A stretch of DNA of 38,380 nucleotides from an uncultured Porphyromonadaceae bacterium (GCA_947178165.1 CAMWXH010000015.1:1-38380), one strand, 5' to 3'; shown: positions 1 to 9,048, counted from the stretch's first letter. Made by a program: numbers and translations. Notes: generated by a model from the letters alone, not told the origin.

Positions 1-2
1 CT

Positions 3-614
3 ATATCAGATTTGCTTCTTACTTATGATCCTAAGGAAGCACAAAAATATGATATTACTTATTACTCTGTACCTTTTTCAAAAACTATAGATGACAATAC
101 GACTTCAACAGAAGTAGATATATATTTTTTAGGACAAACAAAAGATCGTCTGTCTTTAATAATGGAGACCTATCATTATCTAATAAAAAATGGGAAGAAA
201 GTAAATTTCATACTTGCGGAAGTTCCTCCAGAGAAACAAGTGGAATTACCCGGTATTACCTACATCAATGGAATGTCAATATCTTATTTAGATAATTTAA
301 AAAATGTATTAAATAGTAAATGTTTATTGGAAATAATTCAACAGAATAGTAGTGGAGATACCATTAGAATTAAGGAAGCAATAGTTTATGGAAAGAAAAT
401 TTTAACCAATAATATCCATATTAAAGAAAGACCTTTTTACAATCCGGAAAATATCGCGTACTTTGCCTCTCCACAAGATATTGACACTACATTCTTAAAG
501 TCTTTATCTAAAGAATTGCCTATAGACTACCATTATAAAGAGCAATTGTCTCCTGCTAGACTGCTTGAATTTATTGAGAAGAAGCTACTATCAGGCCAAT
601 ATAATCGAGAATAA
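3..614 (+). CDS. Partial glycosyltransferase-like protein of the polysaccharide locus (N-terminus outside window)
   Basis: The reading frame is open to the left window edge, so this is the C-terminal ~204 residues of a longer protein. The TTG at position 12 is not a convincing start. I recognise no strong catalytic motif. The C-terminal half has alternating beta-strand and helix stretches, with a segment around an EAIVYGKK motif that resembles the nucleotide-sugar end of GT-B glycosyltransferases, where a conserved acidic residue precedes a helix and a region of chosen identity. It is followed 65 bp later by a GT2 gene in the same direction, so it is probably the preceding gene of the same polysaccharide operon. 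The function is inferred mainly from context. It could also be a non-catalytic sugar-modifying enzyme. Confidence 0.5.
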   Translation: MSDLLLTYDPKEAQKYDITYYSVPFSKTIDDNTTSTEVDIYFLGQTKDRLSLIMETYHYLIKNGKKVNFILAEVPPEKQVELPGITYINGMSISYLDNLKNVLNSKCLLEIIQQNSSGDTIRIKEAIVYGKKILTNNIHIKERPFYNPENIAYFASPQDIDTTFLKSLSKELPIDYHYKEQLSPARLLEFIEKKLLSGQYNRE

Positions 615-679
615 TTATCATATCCTTAATTACAAAGAGTATTTAAATACCCTCAATTGTTTTATTCAATTGTATTATT

Positions 680-1696
680 ATGAACGAGCCCAGTATATCC
701 ATAATTATGGCAGTATATAATGAGCCCTTAAATTGGGTACTTCAAGCAATAAGGTCTATCCTATATCAAACTTTTACTGATTTCGAATTCATTATAATTA
801 ATGATAATCCTACTCGAGAGGAATTGTGGAAATTATTAGAAGAATTATCTAACAGCGATAGTCGAATAATAATTCGTAAGAATAAAGTAAATATAGGATT
901 GACAAAATCTCTTAATGAAGGATTAAAAATATGTAAAGGTAAGTATATTGCAAGAATGGATGCGGACGATATTAGCTTTCCTGATAGATTAGCGCATCAA
1001 TATAACTATTTAGAAAAAAATCCCGAAATCTCTGTTTTAGGAACTAATAGAAAATACATTGATGAGAATAGTAATGTATTGAAAAAAAAACATCCCTTAA
1101 TTCATAATCCCAATACTATTGAATCTCTCTTTATTTTGCGCAGTCCATTTATACATCCATCTGTGATGTTCAGACGCTCACTCATCGACAATGGTTTCTT
1201 CTATGATGAATCGTTCACCAGTGCTCAAGACTACAATCTATGGGGGAGACTTCTTATTAATAACTATAGACTGGATAATCTTAAAGAGCCATTACTGTTC
1301 TATAGAATTTCTTCTAATCAAATAACCAATAAAAAGAATGAAGACCAACTAAAAAATGCTATACGGATAAAACGTATGTTCGCTGATTATTTAAACATTG
1401 ATCTAAATAATACGGACTTCGATTTATTAGTATTACCATTTTCAAATGAAAAATCTATTTCTCCTGTGGACGTAAAAAATTTATCGAAAGTCCTGCTAAA
1501 GATTTCTAAGCAAATAGAAAAATTCGTATGGTATAATAAAACTTCTTTTAATGCTGAATCCTTTAGGTTAATACTTATGACAGCATTACGGAGTTCCAAT
1601 AAAGTTATATCATTAAGCAACTTAGTTAAATCTCCATTCTTTTCACTGAAAAACATCTTGAAACAATCAAAATTAATTCTTGCAAAATTATTCTAA
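680..1696 (+). CDS. Glycosyltransferase family 2 (GT-A fold)
   Basis: This 338-aa inverting glycosyltransferase probably adds one sugar to the lipid-linked repeat unit on the cytoplasmic face. The N-terminus has the GT2 start SIIMAVYNE (residues 7-15). The nucleotide-binding segment IIINDN follows at 38-43. The metal-binding DADD motif lies at 94-97, preceded by GKYIARM. A QDYNLW segment at 183-188 lies where family 2 places its catalytic acidic residue. The last ~120 residues are basic and poorly conserved, as usual for acceptor-binding tails. The ATG at 680 puts the first beta strand at the usual place. It lies in an AT-rich run of co-directional sugar genes. Donor and acceptor cannot be read from sequence. 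Confidence 0.9.
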   Translation: MNEPSISIIMAVYNEPLNWVLQAIRSILYQTFTDFEFIIINDNPTREELWKLLEELSNSDSRIIIRKNKVNIGLTKSLNEGLKICKGKYIARMDADDISFPDRLAHQYNYLEKNPEISVLGTNRKYIDENSNVLKKKHPLIHNPNTIESLFILRSPFIHPSVMFRRSLIDNGFFYDESFTSAQDYNLWGRLLINNYRLDNLKEPLLFYRISSNQITNKKNEDQLKNAIRIKRMFADYLNIDLNNTDFDLLVLPFSNEKSISPVDVKNLSKVLLKISKQIEKFVWYNKTSFNAESFRLILMTALRSSNKVISLSNLVKSPFFSLKNILKQSKLILAKLF

Positions 1697-1781
1697 CATA
1701 CATTTTAATTCAAGCAAATATAGAGGGATACCCTTTGTCCAATAAGCTTATTTCTAAATTAATTGCAATATTCTATATCAC

Positions 1782-3137
1782 ATGACTTTAAACATAGGAG
1801 AAGATAGAAACTATAACCTACCGGCTAAGGATTCGAAGATATTTGTATTAAAAAACTCTTCACAAGATAAAAAATCTTCTATTTTTTCAAAGCTTTGGGA
1901 TTCAATAAAATATATTGGCATAGTTATTATTCTCATACTGTTTATCTTCAATATTATCCCTGCATTTGGTCCAGCAAAAATAGGAACAAGAGAATACATT
2001 TCTATAATAGCAATACCTTATGTTTTCCTACTTAAAAAGAGGCTTCCAAAAGTCATCTGGATATTATATTTGGCAAATTGGACTCAAGTGTTCTTTTCTG
2101 TATTTACCATCTTAATTAACGATACATTAGACTTATGGTATGTTCAATTTGCAATACGGAATATATTGTATCTATCGGGAGCAATTTTAATTGCAGACTT
2201 ATCACCCTTAAGAATTGATATTAATAAATTCATACTTGGAATAATAATAGCTATCCTTATAAACGATATAGTAGCGGCATACGGTTTTTTTAACCCCTCT
2301 TTCATGCAGCAATTAGTAAACTTACAGCAAATTAATGAAGAAAGGGCTAACAAGACTATTGAATTCGCTGTCCGGATGATTGGACTTGGATATGGTAGTT
2401 ATTTTAATGGTGGAGTCATAAACGGCATAGGTATTATCCTCACTGTTTATTTGATCTCTAAAAATAGCATTTCTTTATTGTACGGCAGTATCTTAATCTT
2501 CTTCTTGTTTATAATCGGTCTCTTTATCGCTCGCACAACCATTGTAGGTGCAGGTATTGCCTTTATTTATTTTACAACTGTATTAAAACCTCAAAAGACA
2601 ATAGTGGTCATTTTTTCAATTGCATCTTTATTAATTTTAATATTATCTATTGGTGTTTTTGATAATGTCAATACCGATCATGCATTTGAAATATTCCAAG
2701 GTTTAGATGGTCTTCTGAATAATAGAAGTATGGAGGAAATGTCCTCTATGTATGAGGTAGAAATGAGTGATAAAACAATCTTTATTGGTGACGGTCTTTC
2801 TAAAATAAACGGCCATTATTATATGAAAACAGATGTTGGATGGATGAGAAATATCCTATATTTTGGTATTATTGGTACAATTATAGGATATGTGTATTAC
2901 GAGGCAGTGTTATTTTATAAATGGTATCGAATTGCTAAATTCATGTTGCCTCTAATAATTGCTTTTGCCATTGATTTATTTATTTTGAATTTTAAAGGTT
3001 TAGCTGATTTCAATTTTATGATCTTCCTTATTGTTGCATATGTTATAAAGGTCAATAAACACAAACATTACACTAATGAAAATCCTACATATCATACCCT
3101 CCCTCGAAATTGGAGGAGCCCAAAAGCTCTTGACTGA
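1782..3137 (+). CDS. Wzy-like O-antigen/capsule polymerase, polytopic membrane protein
   Basis: This 451-aa protein has a ~40-residue polar N-terminus followed by about ten to twelve hydrophobic segments, including a long run near residues 45-65. A large, less hydrophobic loop lies around residues 295-370, containing acidic residues and ending with VGWMRNILYFGIIG. That layout, with a big periplasmic loop followed by a short GxGxx-like helix pair, is typical of the Wzy/O-antigen ligase superfamily, which has little primary-sequence conservation. In a polysaccharide operon such a protein normally joins repeat units in the periplasm. The last 62 bp overlap the start of the next glycosyltransferase, so the final ~21 residues are a hydrophilic tail read through that gene's 5-prime end. 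A ligase role is possible but less likely. Confidence 0.72.
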   Translation: MTLNIGEDRNYNLPAKDSKIFVLKNSSQDKKSSIFSKLWDSIKYIGIVIILILFIFNIIPAFGPAKIGTREYISIIAIPYVFLLKKRLPKVIWILYLANWTQVFFSVFTILINDTLDLWYVQFAIRNILYLSGAILIADLSPLRIDINKFILGIIIAILINDIVAAYGFFNPSFMQQLVNLQQINEERANKTIEFAVRMIGLGYGSYFNGGVINGIGIILTVYLISKNSISLLYGSILIFFLFIIGLFIARTTIVGAGIAFIYFTTVLKPQKTIVVIFSIASLLILILSIGVFDNVNTDHAFEIFQGLDGLLNNRSMEEMSSMYEVEMSDKTIFIGDGLSKINGHYYMKTDVGWMRNILYFGIIGTIIGYVYYEAVLFYKWYRIAKFMLPLIIAFAIDLFILNFKGLADFNFMIFLIVAYVIKVNKHKHYTNENPTYHTLPRNWRSPKALD

Positions 3138-4119
3138 TTTAATTCCACTCCAAAGTCAAGAAAATGAAATTGGAGTCCTGGTTTTGAAAAAGGAAGCAAC
3201 CAATTTCGAAAAGTTAATTAAGGAGAGTAAGATACAATTCATTTCCTTGAATGTAGAGAATTTTTATTCCCTATCAAATATTTTTAAGATTAAGGCCAAT
3301 CTTAAGGAATGGGATATAATTCACGTTCATCTTTTCCCTACTCTTTATTGGGTGGCTTTAGCATCGATAGGGCTAAAGAAAAAACTTGTATATACCGAAC
3401 ATTCCACCCATAATAAACGTAGGGATAAATCTTTCTTCCGCCCAATTGAGCGATTCATTTACAGCAGATATAATTCCATACTTTGCATTAGCAATCAAAC
3501 AAAGGAAAATTTAATTAAATGGTTAAGGCCTAAATCAACGGAAAAATTTCATGTAATTGAAAACGGAATTGATCTAAATAAATTTTCTCCAAATTCGGAA
3601 GCAAAGAACAACGAAATTATAATGGTATCAAGATTTGCCGAAATGAAAGATCAAGAGACTCTAATTAAGGCGATGAAATACGTTAATTCTGAAGTTTACC
3701 TATCCTTGGTCGGTGACGGTCCCAATCGCAAAAATTGCGAACGGATAGCTAAAGAGGAAGGAGTAAATGAAAGGGTTAAATTTCTTGGAGCCCAATCTGA
3801 TATTCCTACGCTCTTAAGTAAGGCTTATATTGGAGTGCAATCATCAAAATGGGAAGGATTTGGGTTGACCGCCATAGAATATATGGCTTCCGGCTTACCG
3901 ATAGTATGTTCAAACGTCCCTGGTCTATCTCAAATTGTAGGAGATGCAGGGCTAAAATTTGAAGTGGGAGATTCTGAAAAACTGGCTGAACAGATTAATC
4001 GTCTGATTAGTGATGTAGAGTTATATAATAAACTGAAAGAAAGAGGTTTGAAAGTTGCTAAAAAATATTCCATTAATTCTATGAATAAAAAATATCTGGA
4101 TATATACACTCAACTTTAA
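3076..4119 (+). CDS. Glycosyltransferase family 4 (GT-B fold)
   Basis: This 347-aa retaining glycosyltransferase starts with MKILHIIPSLEIGGAQ, the family 4 N-terminal strand and glycine-rich loop (GGAQ at 13-16). The acceptor-side ENGID-x-NKF segment follows mid-protein. Near residues 260-280 comes the donor-binding E-x7-E element (EGFGLTAIEYMASGLPIV). Length is normal for the family. The ATG at 3076 is clearly the true start because the motif begins at residue 1. It lies inside the 3-prime end of the polymerase gene, in another frame, so the two genes overlap by 62 bp and are presumably co-transcribed. It probably extends the lipid-linked oligosaccharide. The sugar added is unknown. Confidence 0.92.
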   Translation: MKILHIIPSLEIGGAQKLLTDLIPLQSQENEIGVLVLKKEATNFEKLIKESKIQFISLNVENFYSLSNIFKIKANLKEWDIIHVHLFPTLYWVALASIGLKKKLVYTEHSTHNKRRDKSFFRPIERFIYSRYNSILCISNQTKENLIKWLRPKSTEKFHVIENGIDLNKFSPNSEAKNNEIIMVSRFAEMKDQETLIKAMKYVNSEVYLSLVGDGPNRKNCERIAKEEGVNERVKFLGAQSDIPTLLSKAYIGVQSSKWEGFGLTAIEYMASGLPIVCSNVPGLSQIVGDAGLKFEVGDSEKLAEQINRLISDVELYNKLKERGLKVAKKYSINSMNKKYLDIYTQL

Positions 4120-4156
4120 CTTCATACAAGATCCCCAACTTACAAACACAAAGATT

Positions 4157-5278
4157 ATGACAAGGAAATTATTAATGGTTGTCAACGTTGACTGGTTCTT
4201 CCTTTCTCATCGCAAGGAGATTGCAGTTAAAGCAAAAGATGCTGGATGGGATGTGACTATTGTTACAGCTGACACAGGGAAAAGTGACGAAATTAAGAAG
4301 TTGGGATTAAAATTCATCAATCTTCCTATGGAGGCTACTGGAATGAACCCTATCAAGGAGCTTAGGACACTTGTTTTCCTGATGAAACTTTACAGAAGAA
4401 ACAAAGACGCAATCATTCATCATGTAGGATTAAAAAGCATACTCTGGGGAGGATTGGCTGCTAAATATAATAATGTAAAAGGGGTCGTGAATGCCGTAAG
4501 CGGTTTAGGATCCCTTTTCACCAATGAAAAGTCAATTTTAAGTAAGTCTTTGCTGAAAGTAGTGAAAATTGGTCATAAGCACAAAAACCTAAAAGTTATT
4601 TTCCAGAACCATGATGATGAGGAATTATTTTTGCAGAAGAACATTATAGAACCTTCTCAAAAAGAATTCATCAAAGGGTCTGGAGTGGATTTAACCAAAT
4701 TTAATTTCACCCCTATGCCGGAGACCGGGAAAATTCGCATAATCTTTACCGGACGAATGATAGAGGAAAAGGGAGTATTAGTACTCATTGACGCCGCAAA
4801 AAAATTGAAACTTGAATTTAAGGACAAAATTGAATTTATCTTGGTGGGCGGTCTATGGTCGAATCCATCAGCTTTAAAGAAAGAAGTGATTGAGTCACTT
4901 TGCGATGGAGATTATATTCAATGGTTAGGTTATAGAACTGATGTAAAAGATCTTCTTACACAATCATCTATCGTAGCCTTCCCGAGTTATTACCGTGAAG
5001 GATTACCCAAGTCTCTGATTGAAGCAAACGCCATAGGGCGCCCAATAATTACTACCGACTCCATCGGATGTCGTGACACTGTGGAAGATGGTGTAAATGG
5101 ATTTATAATCCCCATTAAGGACAGCGACAGTCTGGCTGAAAAAATCAGAATCTTAGTAAATGACCCCGATTTGAGAAAGAAAATGGGCAAAGAAGCCAGG
5201 AAAATTGCCGAACGAGACTTCTCTATTGATAAAGTGGTGGAGAAGCACCTTAAAATATATAACGAACTCAATATGTAG
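4157..5278 (+). CDS. Glycosyltransferase family 4, PglA/CapM-like
   Basis: This 373-aa GT-B glycosyltransferase has the N-terminal signature MVVNVDWFFLSHRKEIA, seen in GT4 enzymes that act early in Bacteroidota and Campylobacter glycan assembly (PglA-like). A central HHVGLKSILWGGLAA stretch and NAVSGLGSLF follow. The C-terminal donor domain has FTGRMIEEKGV and EGLPKSLIEANAIGRPII, with the paired glutamates that contact the nucleotide sugar. It begins 37 bp after the previous GT4 gene and ends 52 bp before an epimerase gene. In such loci this enzyme is often the second transferase, adding a sugar to the primed undecaprenyl-diphosphate sugar. That step is inference. Confidence 0.92.
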   Translation: MTRKLLMVVNVDWFFLSHRKEIAVKAKDAGWDVTIVTADTGKSDEIKKLGLKFINLPMEATGMNPIKELRTLVFLMKLYRRNKDAIIHHVGLKSILWGGLAAKYNNVKGVVNAVSGLGSLFTNEKSILSKSLLKVVKIGHKHKNLKVIFQNHDDEELFLQKNIIEPSQKEFIKGSGVDLTKFNFTPMPETGKIRIIFTGRMIEEKGVLVLIDAAKKLKLEFKDKIEFILVGGLWSNPSALKKEVIESLCDGDYIQWLGYRTDVKDLLTQSSIVAFPSYYREGLPKSLIEANAIGRPIITTDSIGCRDTVEDGVNGFIIPIKDSDSLAEKIRILVNDPDLRKKMGKEARKIAERDFSIDKVVEKHLKIYNELNM

Positions 5279-5330
5279 GCTGAGCTTACTCTAATTATTT
5301 TATTAAAATTATTTTATTAAAACATCTTTT

Positions 5331-6398
5331 ATGAAAATACTTGTAACCGGAGCAGCCGGATTTATTGGCTCTGCTGTAGTAAAACGTTTAATGGAGATGG
5401 ACTGCAAAGTAGTTGGACTCGATAACATTAATGACTATTATGAACAAAGCTTGAAATTGGCTCGCCTTAAAGATAATGGTATTTTCATATCTGACAACAT
5501 AAATAATTTTCCTTGGTATAAATTTATCAAGTCTGATAAATTTGGCAACCACTTCCGCTTCATCCGCATGAACCTTGAGGACACTAAAGCAATGGCAATG
5601 CTTATGGCGAATGAGGAGTTTGATGTAGTGATCAATCTTGGAGCCCAGGCCGGAGTAAGGTATTCAATCACAAATCCTCATGCGTATATCGAGAGCAATG
5701 TAGATGGTTTCATTAATATTCTGGAGGGCTGTCGAAATAATCATGTTAAACACTTAGTGTATGCCTCTTCTTCCAGTGTCTATGGACTTAACGGCCAGGT
5801 TCCTTTCTCTGAACATCATGGCATAGCCCATCCGGTAAGTCTATATGCGGCCACCAAGAAGAGCAATGAACTTATGGCCCACGCCTATTCGAAGCTCTAT
5901 AATCTCCCTACCACAGGATTACGTTTCTTCACTGTTTATGGGCCATGGGGGCGCCCCGATATGTCACCATTCCTTTTCATGGATGCAATCCTTCATAACC
6001 GATCAATAAACGTTTTCAACAACGGAGACATGTTCCGGGATTTCACTTATATTGATGATATAGTAGAGGGAATAGTAAGAATAATTAATGTTATTCCAAA
6101 AGGAAACGAAAATTGGGATGAAAAGAATCCTGATCCCGCCACCTCTCCTGCACCTTATCGTATTTACAACATCGGTAATTCTCATCCGACTAAATTGATG
6201 GACTATATCCAATGTATCGAAAAAGCCGTTGGCATAGAAGCAAAGAAAAACTTTCTCCCTATGCAACAGGGAGACGTATATCAGACATACGCTGACTCTT
6301 CAGCACTTGCCGAGGCTACCGGGTTTAAGCCTAATACGAATCTTCAGGAGGGTATTAATCGGACAGTAGAATGGTTCAAAAGTTACTTTAAATTATAG
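5331..6398 (+). CDS. NAD-dependent nucleotide-sugar epimerase, UDP-glucuronate 4-epimerase-like
   Basis: This 355-aa extended short-chain dehydrogenase interconverts a UDP-sugar at C4, most likely UDP-glucuronate to UDP-galacturonate, as an activated precursor for the locus. Visible features are the Rossmann NAD motif GAAGFIG (7-13), the acidic adenosine-ribose contact in LDNIN (30-34), the substrate-side SSSSVYG (146-152), catalytic YxxxK as YAATK (172-176), and the RFFTVYGPWGRPDMSP block typical of the uronic-acid 4-epimerase subgroup. Length matches that subgroup (~340-355). It is the last sugar gene before the non-sugar islet. A related UDP-GlcNAc/Glc epimerase specificity cannot be excluded. 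Confidence 0.88.
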   Translation: MKILVTGAAGFIGSAVVKRLMEMDCKVVGLDNINDYYEQSLKLARLKDNGIFISDNINNFPWYKFIKSDKFGNHFRFIRMNLEDTKAMAMLMANEEFDVVINLGAQAGVRYSITNPHAYIESNVDGFINILEGCRNNHVKHLVYASSSSVYGLNGQVPFSEHHGIAHPVSLYAATKKSNELMAHAYSKLYNLPTTGLRFFTVYGPWGRPDMSPFLFMDAILHNRSINVFNNGDMFRDFTYIDDIVEGIVRIINVIPKGNENWDEKNPDPATSPAPYRIYNIGNSHPTKLMDYIQCIEKAVGIEAKKNFLPMQQGDVYQTYADSSALAEATGFKPNTNLQEGINRTVEWFKSYFKL

Positions 6399-6766
6399 AA
6401 ACAAAGTAGCTTATCCTACGAGAACTACCATAATAATATCCTATGTGCGGAAAACCAAACAGAAAGCGTATATAGAATTCTCCTCACGCCACGTTCCATA
6501 AGAATATACATAATTTTTGCATGCTTACTAACAATTCAAAGTAAAAGTACAATAAATTTAGAGATACCCTCTTACTAAAGTTATCTAGAAAATGAGGGCA
6601 CAAGCCATGAAGCAAAAGAAGGATTCATCAAGATTGTATAATCCGAAACGTTTTTGTTATTCACTTGTTCAATATCCATTACATTTAAGCAGCTTTTTAT
6701 ATTGCCAAATTGAATAAATTATTTTAACTTTGCATTTGAGGTATGATTTATCAGAACTGAGGATCA
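6399..6766. other. Non-coding AT-rich gap at the left edge of the islet
   Basis: This 368-bp gap ends the left sugar-gene block. It holds one well-formed Bacteroidota promoter at its right end (6702-6732). No terminator-like hairpin with a T-run is visible, so transcription from the sugar operon may read through. Only short open frames occur, the longest about 41 codons at 6592-6717, without recognisable similarity or a usable start context. I see no direct or inverted terminal repeats that would define an insertion boundary. Confidence 0.5.
6702..6732 (+). promoter_or_regulatory. Bacteroidota-type promoter for the ATPase-nuclease pair
   Basis: TTG at 6702-6704 lies exactly 20 bp before TAACTTTG at 6725-6732, matching the sigma-ABfr -33/-7 consensus (TTG, TAnnTTTG). 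Transcription would start near 6738, about 30 nt before the ATG at 6767. It indicates that the ATPase and its partner form a unit that can be expressed independently of the polysaccharide operon. Confidence 0.7.
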
Positions 6767-8059
6767 ATGAAGAATATAAAGATTAAAATAAACCGTTTAG
6801 GAGCAATTAGGAATTCTGAAATTGAGGTCTGTCCTTTTTTAATTTTTACCGGGGAATCAGGTTTAGGGAAGAGTTATGCTGCTTTCTTAGCTCATTATGT
6901 GTTTGCCATCTTAGGAGGCACTCGCCTCACTCATTATTTTGATTATCTCTCTTCTGATAGTCTTCCTCAAACTCCCCAAAATGGAGATGTTCTCTTAAAC
7001 GTAGAAACTCAAAGCCTTTTCTCTTGGATTAATTCCGATGCAATCTATTACATCGGATATATGATTGGTCATCAAACATTCGCTGGTGAAATCGAGATTG
7101 AATGGCCTATTCAAAAAAAGGAATTTGTTTTCCGATATCAGGAGGAGATGATTGGGATCGCCAACAAAGAGGAAGTGATCAGTAAAATAAGTTCAGAGAA
7201 CTTTACATTTAACCTTTATTCCGCAGACCAAACTGAAATGGGGAGGCGAAATATGTATGTCAATGCCTTCCAATCTTTAATTCGTGCTGAAATTTCTAAG
7301 GCAATTTTTGGAGAATTCCCGGGATTCATCAATGAATTTATATTACCTCCCTCCAGAGGTGCTTTGATGGAATTAAACGAGCGTCCTCCTTTTATGTCGG
7401 GGATGTATAATGAATTTTTTGATTTCAAGATAAATCTTTTCCAACCAGTAAAAAAGGCAACAGTCCCTGATCTCTCTTTAATCTCTCTTTTACAACGACT
7501 AATCACCGGTGATATTAAGCAATCGGGGGCTACCTTTAATTATCAAACTACAGACGGTGTGATGATGCCTCTCACTGCAGCGGCCTCATCTGTAAAAGAA
7601 TTAGCTCCATTTATTCTTTTAATTAGCAAATATAATTTAGCTAACACATCAATCCTATTTGAAGAGCCGGAAGCCCATCTTCATCCTAAACGCCAGAATT
7701 TTATGGCTGATCTTCTTGGGGTCGCTCTTAATCAAGGTTGTAATTTACAAATCACTTCCCATAGTGACTTCTTTATTCGAAGATTAAATTTGCTCGTAAG
7801 ATTATTCTCCATCAATAATGGATCTGTCGAGTTTTCCAATTTGCTAAACAAATATCAGATACCGTTTGATTCACTTATTGACCCATCCAAAATTAAAGCC
7901 TACGTCCTGCGCAAACAAGATGATGGCTATTCTAAAATTGAAGAAATGGATGTGTCTGTAAAATCTGGAATACCTTTCGAGTCCTTCAATCCTGCTATCA
8001 TTGAGAGTCTAAATATTGAAGATGACATTAATAATTTTGAAGAAAGGAGTAACATATAA
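6767..8059 (+). CDS. SMC/OLD-like AAA ATPase (AAA_15/AAA_21 type), first gene of a putative ATPase-nuclease system
   Basis: This 430-aa ATPase has the ABC/SMC-head layout. The N-terminal strand pair ends in a Walker A motif GESGLGKS (29-36). An ABC-signature-like AASSVKELAP lies at 272-281. A merged Walker B/D-loop ILFEEPEAHLHP (296-307) gives the tandem glutamates and LHP seen in OLD, RecF and PtuA-type ATPases. The switch histidine is in TSHSDFF (330-336). No TOPRIM or long coiled coil is visible, so the effector must be separate. The partner gene starts three bases after its stop. It has its own promoter and sits between two blocks of polysaccharide genes. By family analogy it may be a sensor ATPase of an antiphage or DNA-processing system. 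That is inference, and the target is unknown. Confidence 0.82.
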   Translation: MKNIKIKINRLGAIRNSEIEVCPFLIFTGESGLGKSYAAFLAHYVFAILGGTRLTHYFDYLSSDSLPQTPQNGDVLLNVETQSLFSWINSDAIYYIGYMIGHQTFAGEIEIEWPIQKKEFVFRYQEEMIGIANKEEVISKISSENFTFNLYSADQTEMGRRNMYVNAFQSLIRAEISKAIFGEFPGFINEFILPPSRGALMELNERPPFMSGMYNEFFDFKINLFQPVKKATVPDLSLISLLQRLITGDIKQSGATFNYQTTDGVMMPLTAAASSVKELAPFILLISKYNLANTSILFEEPEAHLHPKRQNFMADLLGVALNQGCNLQITSHSDFFIRRLNLLVRLFSINNGSVEFSNLLNKYQIPFDSLIDPSKIKAYVLRKQDDGYSKIEEMDVSVKSGIPFESFNPAIIESLNIEDDINNFEERSNI

Positions 8060-8062
8060 TTT

Positions 8063-8749
8063 ATGCTTACATTTTTTCAAAATATTTTCCCTAATATCCT
8101 ACCACAAGAATTTATGGGTTCTTGTGATGTTCTTGAGCATGATGTAAATCCATCTACAACTGTCCGAAAAGTATGTTGGACGGGTATAGATGGTTTATAT
8201 TTTGATCATGCTCTTGCTCAAAAACTTACCTCTATATTTGATAAGGGAGGTTCTCCTGAAATTCTTAGGAAGGATTGTGACGGAGTATTAGTTTTTGAGC
8301 ACAACGGTATCAATTATATTTTTCTAACCGAATTAAAGTCTGGTTTTGGAACTGAACGTGCATATAAAGCTAAAAGACAATTAGTAGGAACTTTCCTAAA
8401 ATTAAATATGGTCTTAGGGCTCGCAAATTTCTATGACCGCAAAAATTATGTGATTAAATTTATCATCTGCGGACATCCTCCTAAGCAAGATTTCCTTCAG
8501 AAATTGCACATGATGACCAATTTACCTCTCGAAGATCCTCGAACACCTGAACGTAGATTTTCCAGAGGGTTATTTTTCCCTCCGAAAAATGAAAAGATTC
8601 ACCATTTAAGTTGCGATACATCCGATCTGCTGTGTTTGAGCAATTTCGGTATTGGTATAAATTCCCTTGGAAATGTATGTGACTTCTATTTTGTTGAGGT
8701 TCCGGAAGGAGATTCTTCCATAACTATCAATGTTAATGACTTTTTATAA
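8063..8749 (+). CDS. Putative PD-(D/E)XK nuclease partner of the upstream ATPase
   Basis: I do not recognise this 228-aa protein by family. It contains a plausible PD-(D/E)XK core: an acidic residue in KDCDGVLVF (D73), a hydrophobic strand ending in TELKSG (E90-x-K92), and a following helix with KAKRQLVG (Q106). This D...ExK...Q order matches restriction-enzyme-like nucleases. There is no signal peptide or membrane segment. It starts three bases after the ATPase stop, with an AGGAG stretch at 8045-8049 inside the upstream gene's end, so translational coupling is likely. As ATPase plus nuclease the pair resembles the logic of Septu-, Gabija- or retron-associated modules, but the members are not those families as far as I can see. 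Confidence 0.6.
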   Translation: MLTFFQNIFPNILPQEFMGSCDVLEHDVNPSTTVRKVCWTGIDGLYFDHALAQKLTSIFDKGGSPEILRKDCDGVLVFEHNGINYIFLTELKSGFGTERAYKAKRQLVGTFLKLNMVLGLANFYDRKNYVIKFIICGHPPKQDFLQKLHMMTNLPLEDPRTPERRFSRGLFFPPKNEKIHHLSCDTSDLLCLSNFGIGINSLGNVCDFYFVEVPEGDSSITINVNDFL

Positions 8750-8805
8750 AGCTATTTTAAATAGAAGTATTTAAACATATTTATAACGATTGCGATAGAT
8801 TTTTG

Positions 8806-9000
8806 ATGAGAATCTTCACACAGAGTAAAAATCCACATCCAGGAGAATTTATCAGCAAAGAGTATGAACTCGACGAGGCTCCAGAAAAAGTACTGAGACT
8901 CTGGTATCGATCTCTTTGCTTAGGCAAAGAGTTCTAAAGGGTGATTCACCTAAATACCGAACGGCATGGTCGCGAACTTAAAGATCGAGTGGATTATTAA
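8806..9000 (+). pseudogene. Degenerate HigA-like (XRE antitoxin) remnant
   Basis: An ATG at 8806 opens a 43-codon frame whose N-terminus includes NPHPGEFISKEY, like the HPGE-I-L-xEEY opening of HigA-family antitoxins. The frame stops at 8935-8937 and then continues open to another stop at 8998-9000, giving 64 codons with one internal stop. The helix-turn-helix middle of HigA (usually ~100 aa in total) is missing. It looks like the remains of a toxin-antitoxin gene with an internal deletion. No toxin gene is visible beside it. The similarity is short, so the call is tentative. Confidence 0.35.
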
Positions 9001-9048
9001 TCGCAACAGCACAATAGTAAATTTTTAAGCCTCCCTTCCCATTTTTTC

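Noticed and set aside
6592-6717. 41-codon frame in the gap before the ATPase-nuclease pair
   Set aside because: Its end overlaps the promoter region, it has no recognisable similarity and its composition is typical of random AT-rich DNA.
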